A DNA stretch of 64,000 nucleotides from Dehalogenimonas formicexedens (GTDB taxonomy: Bacteria > Chloroflexota > Dehalococcoidia > Dehalococcoidales > Dehalococcoidaceae), in contig NZ_CP018258.1 in NCBI RefSeq assembly GCF_001953175.1, positions 1,454,210 to 1,518,209 on the forward strand, given 5' to 3'. Positions 32,342 through 41,720 of this stretch are shown here, in pieces. The translations under genes and the position numbers were made by a program. Under the pieces are notes generated by a model. The model did not search any database and was not told the origin of the DNA. It saw only the letters and a program-made list of their open reading frames with translations. The stretch's first letter is position 1; the number at the start of each line of letters is the position of its first letter.

Positions 32342-33115
32342 ATGAAGATCAAATTCCTCGGCGCCCATAACTGCGAGACCGCCACCACCGGGATGATGTG
32401 CATCCTGGTCGATGACCGGGTCGTCATCGACGCCGGTTCCCTCACCCGCAACATGACGCTTGATGAAATGTTCAAAATCAAGGCTCTTCTTTTAACCCAC
32501 GGCCATCTCGACCATTTCCGCGATGTCGCCACACTGGGCATGAACCTGTTCCTGAACGGCCGGACCATTGACGTCTTCGGCAGCGAGAAAACCCGCGCCG
32601 CCATCTCGGAACACATTCTTAACGGCGCTATCTACTCGAAGTTTTTTGACAGCCCGGAAAACAACCCCACCCTTCGATTCAATACGGTCAAAGCCGGCGT
32701 CCCATTCAAGATAGACGGCTACGATGTGATGCCGGTCACCCTGCCCCACCCGGTCCCCGTCTTGGGCTACCAGTTAACCGACGCCTGGGGTAAAAATTTC
32801 TTTTACACCGGTGACACGGGGACGGGTCTGTCGCGTTGCGTTGAACAGATTTCTCCTGATTTCATGGCGGTTGATGTCACCGCTTCGTCTAAATACACTG
32901 AGTTTTTCTCGGTGCGCAACCAGCACCTGACTTCGGAAACGCTCGGCGGTGAATTGAAATCTTTCCGCCAGCTTAAAGGTTATCTGCCTCCCGTCGCCTG
33001 TGTCCACATGAGCCCCTTCGGCGAACCGGAGATCGCCGCCGAGATCGACGCGCTTTCAGCGGAGCTTTGCAGCCCGGTTTACCTGGCCCGCGAAGGCCTG
33101 ATCGTCGATCTCTAG
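32342..33115 (+). CDS. MBL-fold metallo-hydrolase (cAMP phosphodiesterase class II-like)
   Basis: A 257-residue metallo-beta-lactamase fold protein. The zinc motif is THGHLDH, with further ligands in LPHPVP, FYTGDTG and CVHMSPFG. The layout resembles class II cyclic-nucleotide phosphodiesterases, but the true substrate is not known. The start codon follows the stop of the transporter gene directly, so both are probably cotranslated. The REP cluster left of the RAYT gene begins 5 bases after the stop. Confidence 0.82.
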   Translation: MKIKFLGAHNCETATTGMMCILVDDRVVIDAGSLTRNMTLDEMFKIKALLLTHGHLDHFRDVATLGMNLFLNGRTIDVFGSEKTRAAISEHILNGAIYSKFFDSPENNPTLRFNTVKAGVPFKIDGYDVMPVTLPHPVPVLGYQLTDAWGKNFFYTGDTGTGLSRCVEQISPDFMAVDVTASSKYTEFFSVRNQHLTSETLGGELKSFRQLKGYLPPVACVHMSPFGEPEIAAEIDALSAELCSPVYLAREGLIVDL

Positions 33116-33120
33116 CCGCC

Positions 33121-33350
33121 GGTACCTCAGGCATCTTTAATTTCGGTAGCACAGGCATCCTGCCTGTGTGTATTCCTTAGTTCCGGTATCTCAGGCATCC
33201 CGCCTGTGAATCTCCGGGGTTCCTGTAGTTTCGGTAGCACAGGCATCTTGCCTGTGAGTTTCTAGGTTCCGGTAGCTCAGGCATCTTTGCCTGAACGTAC
33301 TCCGGCCATTCGGTATTCAATCATTCGTTATAACCGGCACCCCTGCCTGT
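33121..33350. repeat. REP cluster, left of the RAYT gene
   Basis: Copies lie at about 33145, 33185, 33233 and 33271, with a half-copy at 33121 and a decayed one near 33336. Most begin GGTAG and contain CAGGCATC...TGCCTG, a stem with a short loop. Confidence 0.88.
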
Positions 33351-33455
33351 CCAACAAAAAAGTTTCATCCTTGGCGTAAATCGGATATCCTATATCCGCG
33401 AACCTCCGACGGGCACATACAGGAAGCCGCCCGCTGCCAATTTGGCTGAAACGTG

Positions 33456-33983
33456 ATGACAAATTCAGAAAATCTCAAACCGGGAAACAGGTTGAGACCA
33501 TTATCGCAGCCGGAAGCACGCCGCCGGAACCTGCCCCACATCGAGGAACCCGGCAGTGTCTACTTTGTCACGTTCACCATTGCGAATAATAGAACTCTGG
33601 ATACCCCAGCCAAAAATGTCGTTTTCGATACTCTGCGCTTCCATTCCGGTACAAAGTATACTTTGTATGCCTGTGTCGTAATGGCTACCCACGCCCACGC
33701 CGTGATCCAACCTCTTAGAGAACAAACCACCGGGTCTTTTTATAGCCTGTCCCAAATTATGCACAGCATCAAGAGCTATTCCGCTAATGAGATAAATAAA
33801 CTCTTCGGGCAGAAAGGAAGTGTCTGGCTGGCCGAGACGTATGATCGGATCATCAGAGATGACAGCGAACTCAAAGAAAAGCTCGGTTACGTGGTCAATA
33901 ACCCGGTCAAAGCCGGCCTCGTTGAAAACCCGGAGGACTACTGCTGGCTGTTCTGTGTCGGCATTTCGAACTCCCTCCCGTAG
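33456..33983 (+). CDS. REP-associated tyrosine transposase (RAYT)
   Basis: A 175-residue Y1 transposase of the TnpA_REP type, a relative of IS200/IS605 TnpA that acts on REP palindromes as single strands. PGSVYFVTFTIANN is the first strand; the HUH motif reads THAHAVIQP; SQIMHSIKSYSANEIN and VWLAETYDRIIRDDSELKEKLGYVVNNPVKAGLV hold the conserved helix with the catalytic Tyr. It is flanked on both sides by REP clusters, the classic arrangement. The stop TAG is supplied by the GTAG head of a REP fragment at 33980. No accessory gene or IS ends are seen. Confidence 0.92.
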   Translation: MTNSENLKPGNRLRPLSQPEARRRNLPHIEEPGSVYFVTFTIANNRTLDTPAKNVVFDTLRFHSGTKYTLYACVVMATHAHAVIQPLREQTTGSFYSLSQIMHSIKSYSANEINKLFGQKGSVWLAETYDRIIRDDSELKEKLGYVVNNPVKAGLVENPEDYCWLFCVGISNSLP

Positions 33984-34271
33984 CACAGCATGCTCCTTTA
34001 AATCGTACCTCAGGCAACGTTATCTCAGTAACCGGTAGCTCAGGCATCCTTGCCTGAGCATACTCCAGTCCCCTCAGTGTTCAATCCTCCGGTACCACAG
34101 GCATTCCTGCCTGTCGGTATCTGAGACTCCGGTACCACAGGCATCCTTGCCTGTGAGTTTCTAGGTTCCGGTAGCTCAGGCATCTTGCCTGTGAACATTT
34201 CGGGTTCCGGTAGCTCAGGCATCTTGCCTGTGAACATCTCGGGTTCCGGTACCACAGGTATCCTTGCCTGT
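33979..34271. repeat. REP cluster, right of the RAYT gene
   Basis: Copies at about 34034, 34091, 34131, 34170, 34208 and 34248, plus fragments at 33980 and 34006. Heads are GGTAG or GGTAC; stems are CTCAGGCA/TGCCTGAG or CACAGGCA/TGCCTGTG. Spacers such as GAACATYTCGGGTTCC recur, showing tandem copying of palindrome plus spacer. Confidence 0.88.
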
Positions 34272-34308
34272 TGCCCGGGCCGACTTTGGGATGTATACCC
34301 CTCCCTTG

Positions 34309-34314
34309 TACAAT
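34309..34314 (+). promoter_or_regulatory. -10 box 6 bases before the Mut7-C gene
   Basis: TACAAT (34309-34314), six bases, then GTG 34321. It is the same arrangement as at 12524-12536. Confidence 0.5.
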
Positions 34315-34320
34315 CGAACT

Positions 34321-34797
34321 GTGGATGAACCCTGCTTCCTGGTGGACCAAAACGTCGGCAAACTGGCGCGCTGGCTGAGGCTCCTGGGATACGACGCTGC
34401 GTTCTTCACCGGCGAGGACGATAGCCGGATGGTTAAGCAGGCGCTTGCCGAAAACCGGATCATCCTCACCCGCGACACCGCCATTCAGTACCGTCGGGTG
34501 GCCACTTCCGGCCGCCTCAAGGTCGTGACTTTCGAGACCGAAGATGCCGAAGTCCAGATGCGCCAACTCCTCTCGCGGTTTCAACTTGTCGATTTCAGCC
34601 GCCCTTTCACCCGCTGCCTGGAAGACAATTCACTGTTGCGCCCGGTCGACAAACCCGCCGCTCTAAACCGGGTACCGGCTTACACTTTCAAGACCCAGGA
34701 TGAATTCATGGAGTGCCCGGTGTGCTGCCGCGTCTACTGGCGCGGCAGCCATTGGCAAGCCCTTGAACGCCGCCTCGCCCGGTTTCGCCATCAATAA
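34321..34797 (+). CDS. Mut7-C PIN-like RNase domain protein
   Basis: A 158-residue protein with a PIN-related Mut7-C domain (FLVDQNVGKLARWLRLLGYDA, ENRIILTRDTAI) and a C-terminal zinc ribbon (ECPVCCRVYWRGSHW preceded by a Cys in FTRCLED). A ribonuclease role is expected from the family. GTG 34321 is chosen because a -10 box ends 6 bases before it and no ribosome binding site is present; ATG 34291 is possible. Confidence 0.82.
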   Translation: MDEPCFLVDQNVGKLARWLRLLGYDAAFFTGEDDSRMVKQALAENRIILTRDTAIQYRRVATSGRLKVVTFETEDAEVQMRQLLSRFQLVDFSRPFTRCLEDNSLLRPVDKPAALNRVPAYTFKTQDEFMECPVCCRVYWRGSHWQALERRLARFRHQ

Positions 34798-34865
34798 CCC
34801 ATTTTGCCATTCGATGGTTCGTGTTTTTTCGGGATTTATATATTCGAATTTCGTATTTTGGGTTA

Positions 34866-34894
34866 TTGACCGCACTCGTGTCCGCTGCTACACT
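34866..34894 (+). promoter_or_regulatory. Promoter of nnrD with leaderless layout
   Basis: TTGACC (34866-34871), 17 bases, TACACT (34889-34894), then seven bases and ATG 34902. It is the best-supported case of a leaderless start here, since both promoter boxes are good. Confidence 0.65.
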
Positions 34895-34901
34895 CAATGC
34901 C

Positions 34902-36473
34902 ATGAAACTTGTAACTGCTGCCGAAATGCGCCTGCTCGAAAAACGCGCCTTGGAATCCGGAACAAGCTTTGGAGATTTGATGCACAACGCCGGCCGGGCT
35001 GTCGCTTCTGAAATCTGCGGTCTGTTCGATTCCTTTCCCGGAAAAAAAGCGTTGGTCCTGGTCGGTCCAGGCAACAACGGCGGGGACGGATTGGTGGCGG
35101 CGAGATTTCTGAATGATGCCGGGGCTATCACTCACGTGTATCTTCTGGCTCCCCGGGATCCGGGCGACCTCGTTTACAACGAGGCACTGGAAGCCGGCAT
35201 CTCGCCCATCGAAGTGGAGTCGGACGCTGGCTTTTCAAAGCTGCGGGAACTCCTCGGTGAAGCCGATGTCGTCGTCGACGCCATTTTCGGCACCGGCCTT
35301 GGCCGTCCCATCGGCGGCGCTTCAGCCGCGGCACTGACTCTCGTCGCGGAGGCCCGTAACCAACGCCCCGATATGGTCGTCATCGCCCTCGATCTCCCAT
35401 CCGGACTTAACGCGGATTCGGGAGAAATTGACGACTCAACTCTCGCCGTCGATTACACCATAACCCTGGGGTACGCCAAGCGCGGCTTTTTCCTTTTCCC
35501 CGGAGCGGATTACACCGGCCAGATCCTGGTGGCCGATATCGGCATCCCGGACGGTCTCGATGATGACATCCTGTCTGAGGTAATCGACGAACATGATGTT
35601 TTGTCCATCCTGCCCCTCCGCCCCTCGGACGCCCATAAAGGCTCGTTCGGCAAGGTCATGGTCGTTGCCGGTTCCACCGAATTTATCGGCGCCGCCTCGC
35701 TGGTTTGCCAGTCTGCCGCCCGCGCCGGCGCCGGTCTCGTCACCCTCGCCGCCAGGCAATCCCTTCATCCGGTATTCGCCGCCAAACTGGTAGAAACCAC
35801 TCACCTGCCGCTGCCGGAAACGGCGCACGGCGAATTCGCCTCCGAGGCCGCGGAGGTCGCCCTGGCGAGGCTGGTGAAATATGACGCCGCCGCTATCGGG
35901 CCCGGCCTGGGCCAGTCGCCTGACACCGTCGAGTTTGTCCATCAACTGCTGTCGGGCATTTCGGAAAACACCGGGCTGGTGCTCGACGCCGACGCCTTGA
36001 ACGCCTTATCTTTAACCCCGGACTGGTGGGATATTTTCAATCACCCCGCCGTGCTCACCCCACACACCGGCGAGTTTGCCCGCCTCAGCGGCCTGTCGAT
36101 CGGGGAAATCCTGGCCAACCGTATGGAGATCTGCCGCAAGAACGCCGCTTTATGGGGCAAGGTCGTCATCCTTAAAGGCGCTCACACCGTCGTCGCTTCA
36201 CCTGACGGCCGGATTGCCGTTTCTCCTTCAGCCAACCCGGGGCTTGCCAGCGGCGGTACCGGCGACGTCCTGACCGGCATCATCACCGGGCTTCTGGCGC
36301 AAGGCCTGGATGAATTCGATGCCGCCCGCGCCGGGGTTTACATCCACGCCATGGCCGGAGAATCGGTCCGCAACAACATCGGTGATACCGGTATGATCGC
36401 CTCCGACCTCCTGATCCAGATCCCGCGTGCCGTAAAATCGATCAAGGAGCATGACCATGCTTCTTGTCATTGA
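34902..36473 (+). CDS. nnrD: Bifunctional NAD(P)HX epimerase/dehydratase
   Basis: A 523-residue repair enzyme for hydrated NADH and NADPH. The N-terminal NAXE-like epimerase (LVLVGPGNNGGDGLVAARFL, VVDAIFGTGLGRP) and the C-terminal ADP-dependent dehydratase (HKGSFGKVMVVAGS, AIGPGLGQS, LTPHTGEFARL, NPGLASGGTGDVLTG) are both complete. ATG 34902 is taken from promoter position; a longer frame from 34821 runs through the promoter. The last 17 bases overlap a displaced copy of the coaX start. Confidence 0.96.
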   Translation: MKLVTAAEMRLLEKRALESGTSFGDLMHNAGRAVASEICGLFDSFPGKKALVLVGPGNNGGDGLVAARFLNDAGAITHVYLLAPRDPGDLVYNEALEAGISPIEVESDAGFSKLRELLGEADVVVDAIFGTGLGRPIGGASAAALTLVAEARNQRPDMVVIALDLPSGLNADSGEIDDSTLAVDYTITLGYAKRGFFLFPGADYTGQILVADIGIPDGLDDDILSEVIDEHDVLSILPLRPSDAHKGSFGKVMVVAGSTEFIGAASLVCQSAARAGAGLVTLAARQSLHPVFAAKLVETTHLPLPETAHGEFASEAAEVALARLVKYDAAAIGPGLGQSPDTVEFVHQLLSGISENTGLVLDADALNALSLTPDWWDIFNHPAVLTPHTGEFARLSGLSIGEILANRMEICRKNAALWGKVVILKGAHTVVASPDGRIAVSPSANPGLASGGTGDVLTGIITGLLAQGLDEFDAARAGVYIHAMAGESVRNNIGDTGMIASDLLIQIPRAVKSIKEHDHASCH

Positions 36474-36602
36474 CACCGAACGGTTCCCCCTTACTCAAAG
36501 AGCCTGTCCCCGCGAAAGCGTGGGAGGGACTAAGGGGGATCTAGCCGAGTAAGAACGATTCCGGATCGTTGAAAGATCGTACGATGCTACTTGTCATTGA
36601 TA
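36457..36602 (+). other. Duplicated coaX start flanking a repeat insertion
   Basis: ATGCTTCTTGTCATTGACA at 36457 and ATGCTACTTGTCATTGATA at 36584 are near-identical and 127 bases apart. The first copy overlaps the nnrD end and has AAGGAGC as ribosome binding site, but its frame stops early in the repeat. Between them lies a CCCCCTTACTC...GGGACTAAGGGGGAT repeat, as at 25.71 kb, and an AACGAT-TCCGG-ATCGTT inverted repeat at 36554-36570. Confidence 0.65.
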
Positions 36603-37351
36603 TCGGTAATACATCCATCTCGCTGGGTATCTACGACGGCGACAAACTAAAAATCAGCCTGCGTGTCGCCACCGTTTTGCACCGGATGCCGGATGAGTAT
36701 GCCTCATTGATGCTTCACCTGCTTGAGATCAACGGAATCGACCGGAAATCGATAGATAAAGTGGCCCTCTGTTCCGTGGTGCCGCCATTGACCAGCACCT
36801 TCGAGGATCTTTGCCGCAAGTATTTCAACGCCGACCCGTTGACGATCGGGGCGGGCACCAAAACCGGGGTCAAGATCCGCATGGACAACCCCCGCGAAGT
36901 CGGCGCCGACCGCATCGTCAATGCCGCCGCCGCCTTCCACCTTTACCACACTGCCTGCATCGTCGTCGACCTGGGTACCGGCACAACCTTCGACACGGTG
37001 TCCGCCTCCGGTGAGTTCATCGGAGGCGCCATCGCACCCGGCATCAACATCGCCGCCGAGGCTCTCACTTCCCGCACCTCGATGCTGCCCCGCATCGAAC
37101 TCCACGCCCCCGAAAAGGCTATCGGCACCTCCACGGTCAAAGCCATGCAGTCCGGCATGGTCTTCGGTTACGTCGGTCTTATCGAAGGCATCGTCGGGCG
37201 CATCCGTAAGGAACTGCCATCCCCGCCCACGGTCATCGCCACCGGCGGCTACGCCGAACTCCTGGCTTCGGAAACGAAGGTTTTCGATGCCGTCAGCCCG
37301 GACCTGACCCTGTTTGGTCTGCGCCTGATCTATTACATGAACCGGGCGTGA
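36584..37351 (+). CDS. coaX: Type III pantothenate kinase
   Basis: A 255-residue ASKHA-fold kinase that phosphorylates pantothenate in the first step of CoA synthesis. DIGNTSISLG (phosphate 1), DNPREVGADRIVNAAAA, VVDLGTGTTFDTV and GGAIAPGI are all conserved. ATG 36584 is preferred; an in-frame TTG lies at 36569. Neither has a strong ribosome binding site, in line with a displaced start. With coaBC downstream it marks a CoA-synthesis neighbourhood. Confidence 0.95.
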   Translation: MLLVIDIGNTSISLGIYDGDKLKISLRVATVLHRMPDEYASLMLHLLEINGIDRKSIDKVALCSVVPPLTSTFEDLCRKYFNADPLTIGAGTKTGVKIRMDNPREVGADRIVNAAAAFHLYHTACIVVDLGTGTTFDTVSASGEFIGGAIAPGINIAAEALTSRTSMLPRIELHAPEKAIGTSTVKAMQSGMVFGYVGLIEGIVGRIRKELPSPPTVIATGGYAELLASETKVFDAVSPDLTLFGLRLIYYMNRA

Positions 37352-37425
37352 TTCCCCGTTTGTAATTTTGGGTTTTGATATTTGGATTTGTTTCGGATTT
37401 CGATATTAGAATTTAGGATTTCGGA

Positions 37426-37818
37426 ATGATCCTTATCGTCGACGACTATCTGTTCCTCATCGGCGGTTTCATTGGGGTGGTTTGGGGCATCGCCCACCTC
37501 GTCCCCACCGGGGCAATAATCAAAATGTTCGGCCCCATCTCCGGAGAAAACAAGCGCATCCTCGCCATGTCCTGGATCGCCGAAGGGGTAGCTCTGATCT
37601 TCATCGGCGCCGTCGTTTCCCTGACTGTCGCCATCGCCGGAACCGAAAACGACGCCACCCGGATAGTCACCTGGTCAGCCGCCGCCGCCATGTTCGCTCT
37701 TGCGGGCGTAAACATATTCACCGGTTTTAGAACCTCCATCTTCCCCATAAAAGCCTGCGTTTTTGTCGATGGCGCGGCCGGTTTATTATTTTTTATCGGG
37801 AGTATTATTAATTCGTAG
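37426..37818 (+). CDS. Four-segment membrane protein, uncharacterised
   Basis: A 130-residue protein with hydrophobic segments at about 8-28, 44-66, 79-97 and 108-128. The first helix holds FIGVVWGIAHLVPTG. No family recognised with confidence. ATG 37426 lacks a clear ribosome binding site. Neighbour of another small membrane protein gene, but they are about 100 bases apart with a TATAAT at 37827-37832 between them. Confidence 0.65.
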   Translation: MILIVDDYLFLIGGFIGVVWGIAHLVPTGAIIKMFGPISGENKRILAMSWIAEGVALIFIGAVVSLTVAIAGTENDATRIVTWSAAAAMFALAGVNIFTGFRTSIFPIKACVFVDGAAGLLFFIGSIINS

Positions 37819-37921
37819 CAAAGGCGTATAATTATATACAAGTTTGTGCTCTGTTTGAGAGTCGTTCGCCAGCGAATGGAATTCCGGAGGAATCCGGTAA
37901 TAGCCGCTTAAGGAGCCAGGC

Positions 37922-38248
37922 ATGATCATCATCCTCTCCGGCGCCATAGTTACCATGGTCTGGGGTTTGTGGCGGGTAATGAACGGTAAAAAGTCGACCG
38001 AGATGCAGCAGAATCTCGGCCTCGCCGGTATCCTTGTCGGCGCCGTGGTCGCCATCTCGGCCAACTTCACCAGGTCCGATGCCGGCGTCATGACCCTGGT
38101 TGCGCTGTTGGCCGCCGCGGTGATGCTCGTCCTTGCCATCCTGTGTATCAGCGCCATCCGGCGTCCCGAAGGAGGGGCGAACACCATCGATCTCGCCGCG
38201 ATCATGATCGGCGTTTTTACTTTCCTGGTCGGCAGCGTTTTTCACTAA
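37922..38248 (+). CDS. Three-segment membrane protein, uncharacterised
   Basis: A 108-residue protein with hydrophobic stretches at about 1-18, 29-46, 54-77 and possibly 89-107. TAAGGAGCCAGGC provides a good ribosome binding site for ATG 37922. The gene lies 17 bases before coaBC and may be cotranscribed with it. No family recognised. Confidence 0.65.
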   Translation: MIIILSGAIVTMVWGLWRVMNGKKSTEMQQNLGLAGILVGAVVAISANFTRSDAGVMTLVALLAAAVMLVLAILCISAIRRPEGGANTIDLAAIMIGVFTFLVGSVFH

Positions 38249-38265
38249 AGTGACGGACAAGCTTA

Positions 38266-39488
<1,223 letters not shown>

Positions 39489-39489
<1 letters not shown>

Positions 39490-39800
39490 TGCCCCCGAAA
39501 ATTGAGATAACCCTCCAGCCCGTTTACCTGAAGAACGGCTACATTTACATCCCTGCGGCCTCGGGGTCATTCTTCCCGTCGGGAAAGCCTTTTTCGGTCC
39601 GGTCCATAACTATTGAAGAGCCCGGCGGGTCTTTCACCGCAGAACTCCAGTTCAATAGCAAGGGCTATATCTGAATCAACAAACTCCGCAAGTTCTTTGC
39701 GGCTTACCCGGATTTAAAGCCAGGCGATAGGTTAGAGATCACCGAAGTCGAGCATGGTTCTCGTTACGCCTCACTCCGATTATCTCATTCTGAATTTTAG
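39489..39800 (+). pseudogene. Small beta-rich protein gene with in-frame UGA
   Basis: Coupled to coaBC by a one-base overlap. The frame reads MPPKIEITLQPVYLKNGYIY onward to SKGYI, then TGA at 39672-39674, and continues as INKLRKFFAAYPDLKPGDRLEITEV to a TAG at 39798-39800 (103 sense codons around one UGA). The C-terminal part looks like a genuine DNA-binding-type or AbrB-like fold end (LKPGD), so the original gene spanned the UGA. A CGA-to-TGA change (Arg) is the simplest explanation. A 6-bp stem (CCGCAA/TTGCGG) with loop GUUCU begins 11 bases after the UGA. No family named with confidence. Confidence 0.6.
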
Positions 39801-39804
39801 GTCT

Positions 39805-39903
39805 TGTCATCCTGAATTTTTCCTTTGGCATCCTGAACACCCCCGGTGTGGCATCCTGAACACCCCCTGTGTGTCATCCTGAGCATAGCGAAGGATCTCA
39901 ATG
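39805..39903. repeat. CATCCTGA-type repeats
   Basis: CATCCTGA occurs at 39808, 39829, 39852 and 39874. The last copy continues as GAGCATAGCGAAGGATCTCAATG, a form that resembles the CTGAGC...GAAGAATCTCAATG part of the 162-bp repeat at 41.7 kb. Confidence 0.65.
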
Positions 39904-39924
39904 TCTCCCCTTCACATCTGGAAC

Positions 39925-40137
39925 TTAAATAGGATGAGAGGCCTTCTTCTTCACTTTGTAGCTCAAGCCGATGAAATAGAACCCGCCCAGCATCGAAACG
40001 ACATGAAACAGAACCGCCGGTATCTGGGATGTGAAGGTTGTCGCGTCTTTCGCGGCGACCGCCGCGATAATGGTGATGACTCAGACAATGCCGAGGCCGA
40101 AAAAGACGTATCCGAGTGTTTTGTAAAATGCGCTCAT
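39925..40137 (-). pseudogene. Small membrane protein gene B with in-frame UGA
   Basis: Begins MSAFYKTLGYVFFGLGIV, then TGA at 40081-40083 (codon 19), and continues VITIIAAVAAKDATTF to SYKVKKKASHPI and TAA at 39925-39927. The peptide has two or three hydrophobic stretches and reads as one protein across the UGA. AAAGGAG precedes ATG 40137. A perfect 7-bp stem (TCGCGGC/GCCGCGA) with loop GGUC starts 13 bases after the UGA. Either a Trp codon (TGG) mutated, or the UGA is decoded. Family not recognised. Confidence 0.55.
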
Positions 40138-40149
40138 CTCATCGCTCCT

Positions 40150-40335
40150 TTACTGCTGCACCGCGTTGACAAACATCCACAGCGCAAGCAGCGCAAAAAA
40201 GCCGTGGATGGCGTAACCGGTCATGGAATTTTTGCTCCAGGGTTTTTCTTTCCGGCGGAACACGCCCGCCATTACCATGACTATTCAGACCAGCTGAAAA
40301 ACGAACGCCAACGCTGCGCCGATCCACCATCCCAT
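40150..40335 (-). pseudogene. Small membrane protein gene A with in-frame UGA
   Basis: Begins MGWWIGAALAFVFQLV, then TGA at 40285-40287 (codon 17), and continues IVMVMAGVFRRKEKPW to WMFVNAVQQ and TAA. AAGGAGGTCACGAC gives an excellent ribosome binding site for ATG 40335. It lies 12 bases before gene B on the same strand. The UGA falls in the first membrane helix in a V-UGA-I context, much like V-UGA-V in gene B. A GGCGG/CCGCC stem with a 7-base loop starts 14 bases after the UGA. Confidence 0.55.
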
Positions 40336-40741
40336 GTCGTGACCTCCTTATGGGTTTTCTTTTCGACGAAAATCATAGAACCAGAGCGCTTCTCGCTCAA
40401 TGGCCTCAATACGGGATTTTTCCTGTACTTTTGGCTAGTTAAAAAATAACCTCATCCGGTCAGGACTGGATTGGAGGAGACTGACGACACCATCGATTGG
40501 GAGCCCGACGGGCTGCAGGTCGGGATCAGGCGTTAACCCATGATAAATGAACTGATGATTCCCGACCTCAGCTTCCGGGGTTCTCCGATCTTGTAGGGGC
40601 ACGGCATGCCGTGCCCGCCCCGATGTTCTCGTGCGTCTTCTAAATCGTTTCCTTGGAGCCTTGCCTGTGTTAGTTTATCCTTTTCCCGAAAATCCTTGCC
40701 TTGTGGTATACAATTAACTGATTCGGCAACAGGAGGCCCCT
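40336..40741. other. Gap with a gene remnant and a GTAGGGG palindrome
   Basis: No intact gene is seen. A short frame ending EETDDTIDWEPDGLQVGIRR and TAA at 40536 looks like the C-terminal remnant of a lost gene. A GTAG-headed palindrome (GGGCACGGC/GCCGTGCCC) spans 40593-40619. TATACAAT near 40710 may be the -10 box of the next gene. Confidence 0.5.
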
Positions 40742-41458
40742 ATGTTCGCCAAAAAGACAGTGGTCATCGCATCGGTTCTACTCGGCCTCCTTTTGTCTAT
40801 TGGGGTTTTCAGCATTTGCTATGCCAATTCGGCGCCGCCGCCCCGCATCGTGATCGTCGTCGACAATGCCCCACCCAACCTGGAACTCTCTATCGGCCAG
40901 ACCAAAGCGCACCGTGACAACCGCCTGACCACCGCCTATTTCGTCATTAATCCTTACTTCGAAAAATCAGCTGAATTCCGGCTGACCGTGACCAATGGCG
41001 CCGATACATTCGAGTTGCCCCTCGTGGGTGTCAAATACACCTACAACAATGTCTACACCCTCGACCTTTCCAACCGCCAGCTTACCAGCGGTCCGCCTGC
41101 CTCGAGGTTCATCTGGCTGCCCGTCACCATCCTTCTCACCCTGGCTCTGGAGGGGCTTGTCTTTTTCCTCTTCCGTTACCGCGTCGCCAGGTCATGGCTG
41201 ATTTTTGTCGTCATCAACGTTCTGACCCAGTTAGGACTGTATTATTGGCTGAGCCAGAACTCGAATTTTTTCGACAACTACATACTCTTTACCTACGTGA
41301 TCGGCGAATTCTTTGTGTTTATCATCGAGATCGTTGCGTTTGTCGTGCTGTTAAGGGAACACGGCAGGCTCCGCGCCGCCGCCTATGCTTTCACCGCCAA
41401 CCTCTTCAGCCTCTTCGCCGGTGGTTATCTTTTGATGGTCCTGCCCGCCAGTTTTTAG
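40742..41458 (+). CDS. Exported membrane protein, uncharacterised
   Basis: A 238-residue protein. An N-terminal hydrophobic stretch with an ANS-A site (about residue 29) looks like a signal peptide, followed by an extracytoplasmic beta-rich domain of about 90 residues, then four hydrophobic segments from residue 120 onward. I do not recognise a family. AACAGGAGG precedes ATG 40742. Downstream are only repeats. Confidence 0.75.
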   Translation: MFAKKTVVIASVLLGLLLSIGVFSICYANSAPPPRIVIVVDNAPPNLELSIGQTKAHRDNRLTTAYFVINPYFEKSAEFRLTVTNGADTFELPLVGVKYTYNNVYTLDLSNRQLTSGPPASRFIWLPVTILLTLALEGLVFFLFRYRVARSWLIFVVINVLTQLGLYYWLSQNSNFFDNYILFTYVIGEFFVFIIEIVAFVVLLREHGRLRAAAYAFTANLFSLFAGGYLLMVLPASF

Positions 41459-41468
41459 ATCGTCTCTT

Positions 41469-41605
41469 GTAGGGCCGACCTGCCGGTCGCCCGCCTGGTC
41501 GGTATCTTCCCCGGCTCGTGGCCTCCGCGAAAGCCGGACCTTTCTCCCCCTCCAACCTCCCTCGCCCCTTGAGGGAGAGGGATTAGAGGGTGAGGGGTAA
41601 CCATT
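41469..41605. repeat. GTAGGG palindrome and CCCTCTCCC-type repeat
   Basis: A GTAGGGCCGACC...GGTCGCCCGCC palindrome spans 41469-41494. TTGAGGGAGAGGGATTAGAG followed by GGTGAGGGGTAA (about 41573-41605) belongs to the CCCTCTCCC family. The 41459-42231 gap has no gene. Confidence 0.65.
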
Positions 41606-41720
41606 CCGGCCGGTCACCCGCCCGGTCGGGGTATATCGGCCTTGAGCTAGTGTCATACGGCGAATCCTTGGACGTGATCCATGAGCTTGCCCCTGACTCG
41701 ATTCACGGACGGAATCTATC

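Noticed and set aside
33456-33983. Complete IS200/IS605 insertion sequence
   Set aside because: There is no tnpB and no paired subterminal hairpin ends; the flanks are REP clusters, so RAYT is the better call.
39901-40449. 182-codon plus-strand frame
   Set aside because: It covers the two minus-strand UGA-containing genes, which have good ribosome binding sites and membrane-protein sequence; the plus frame has no recognisable protein.
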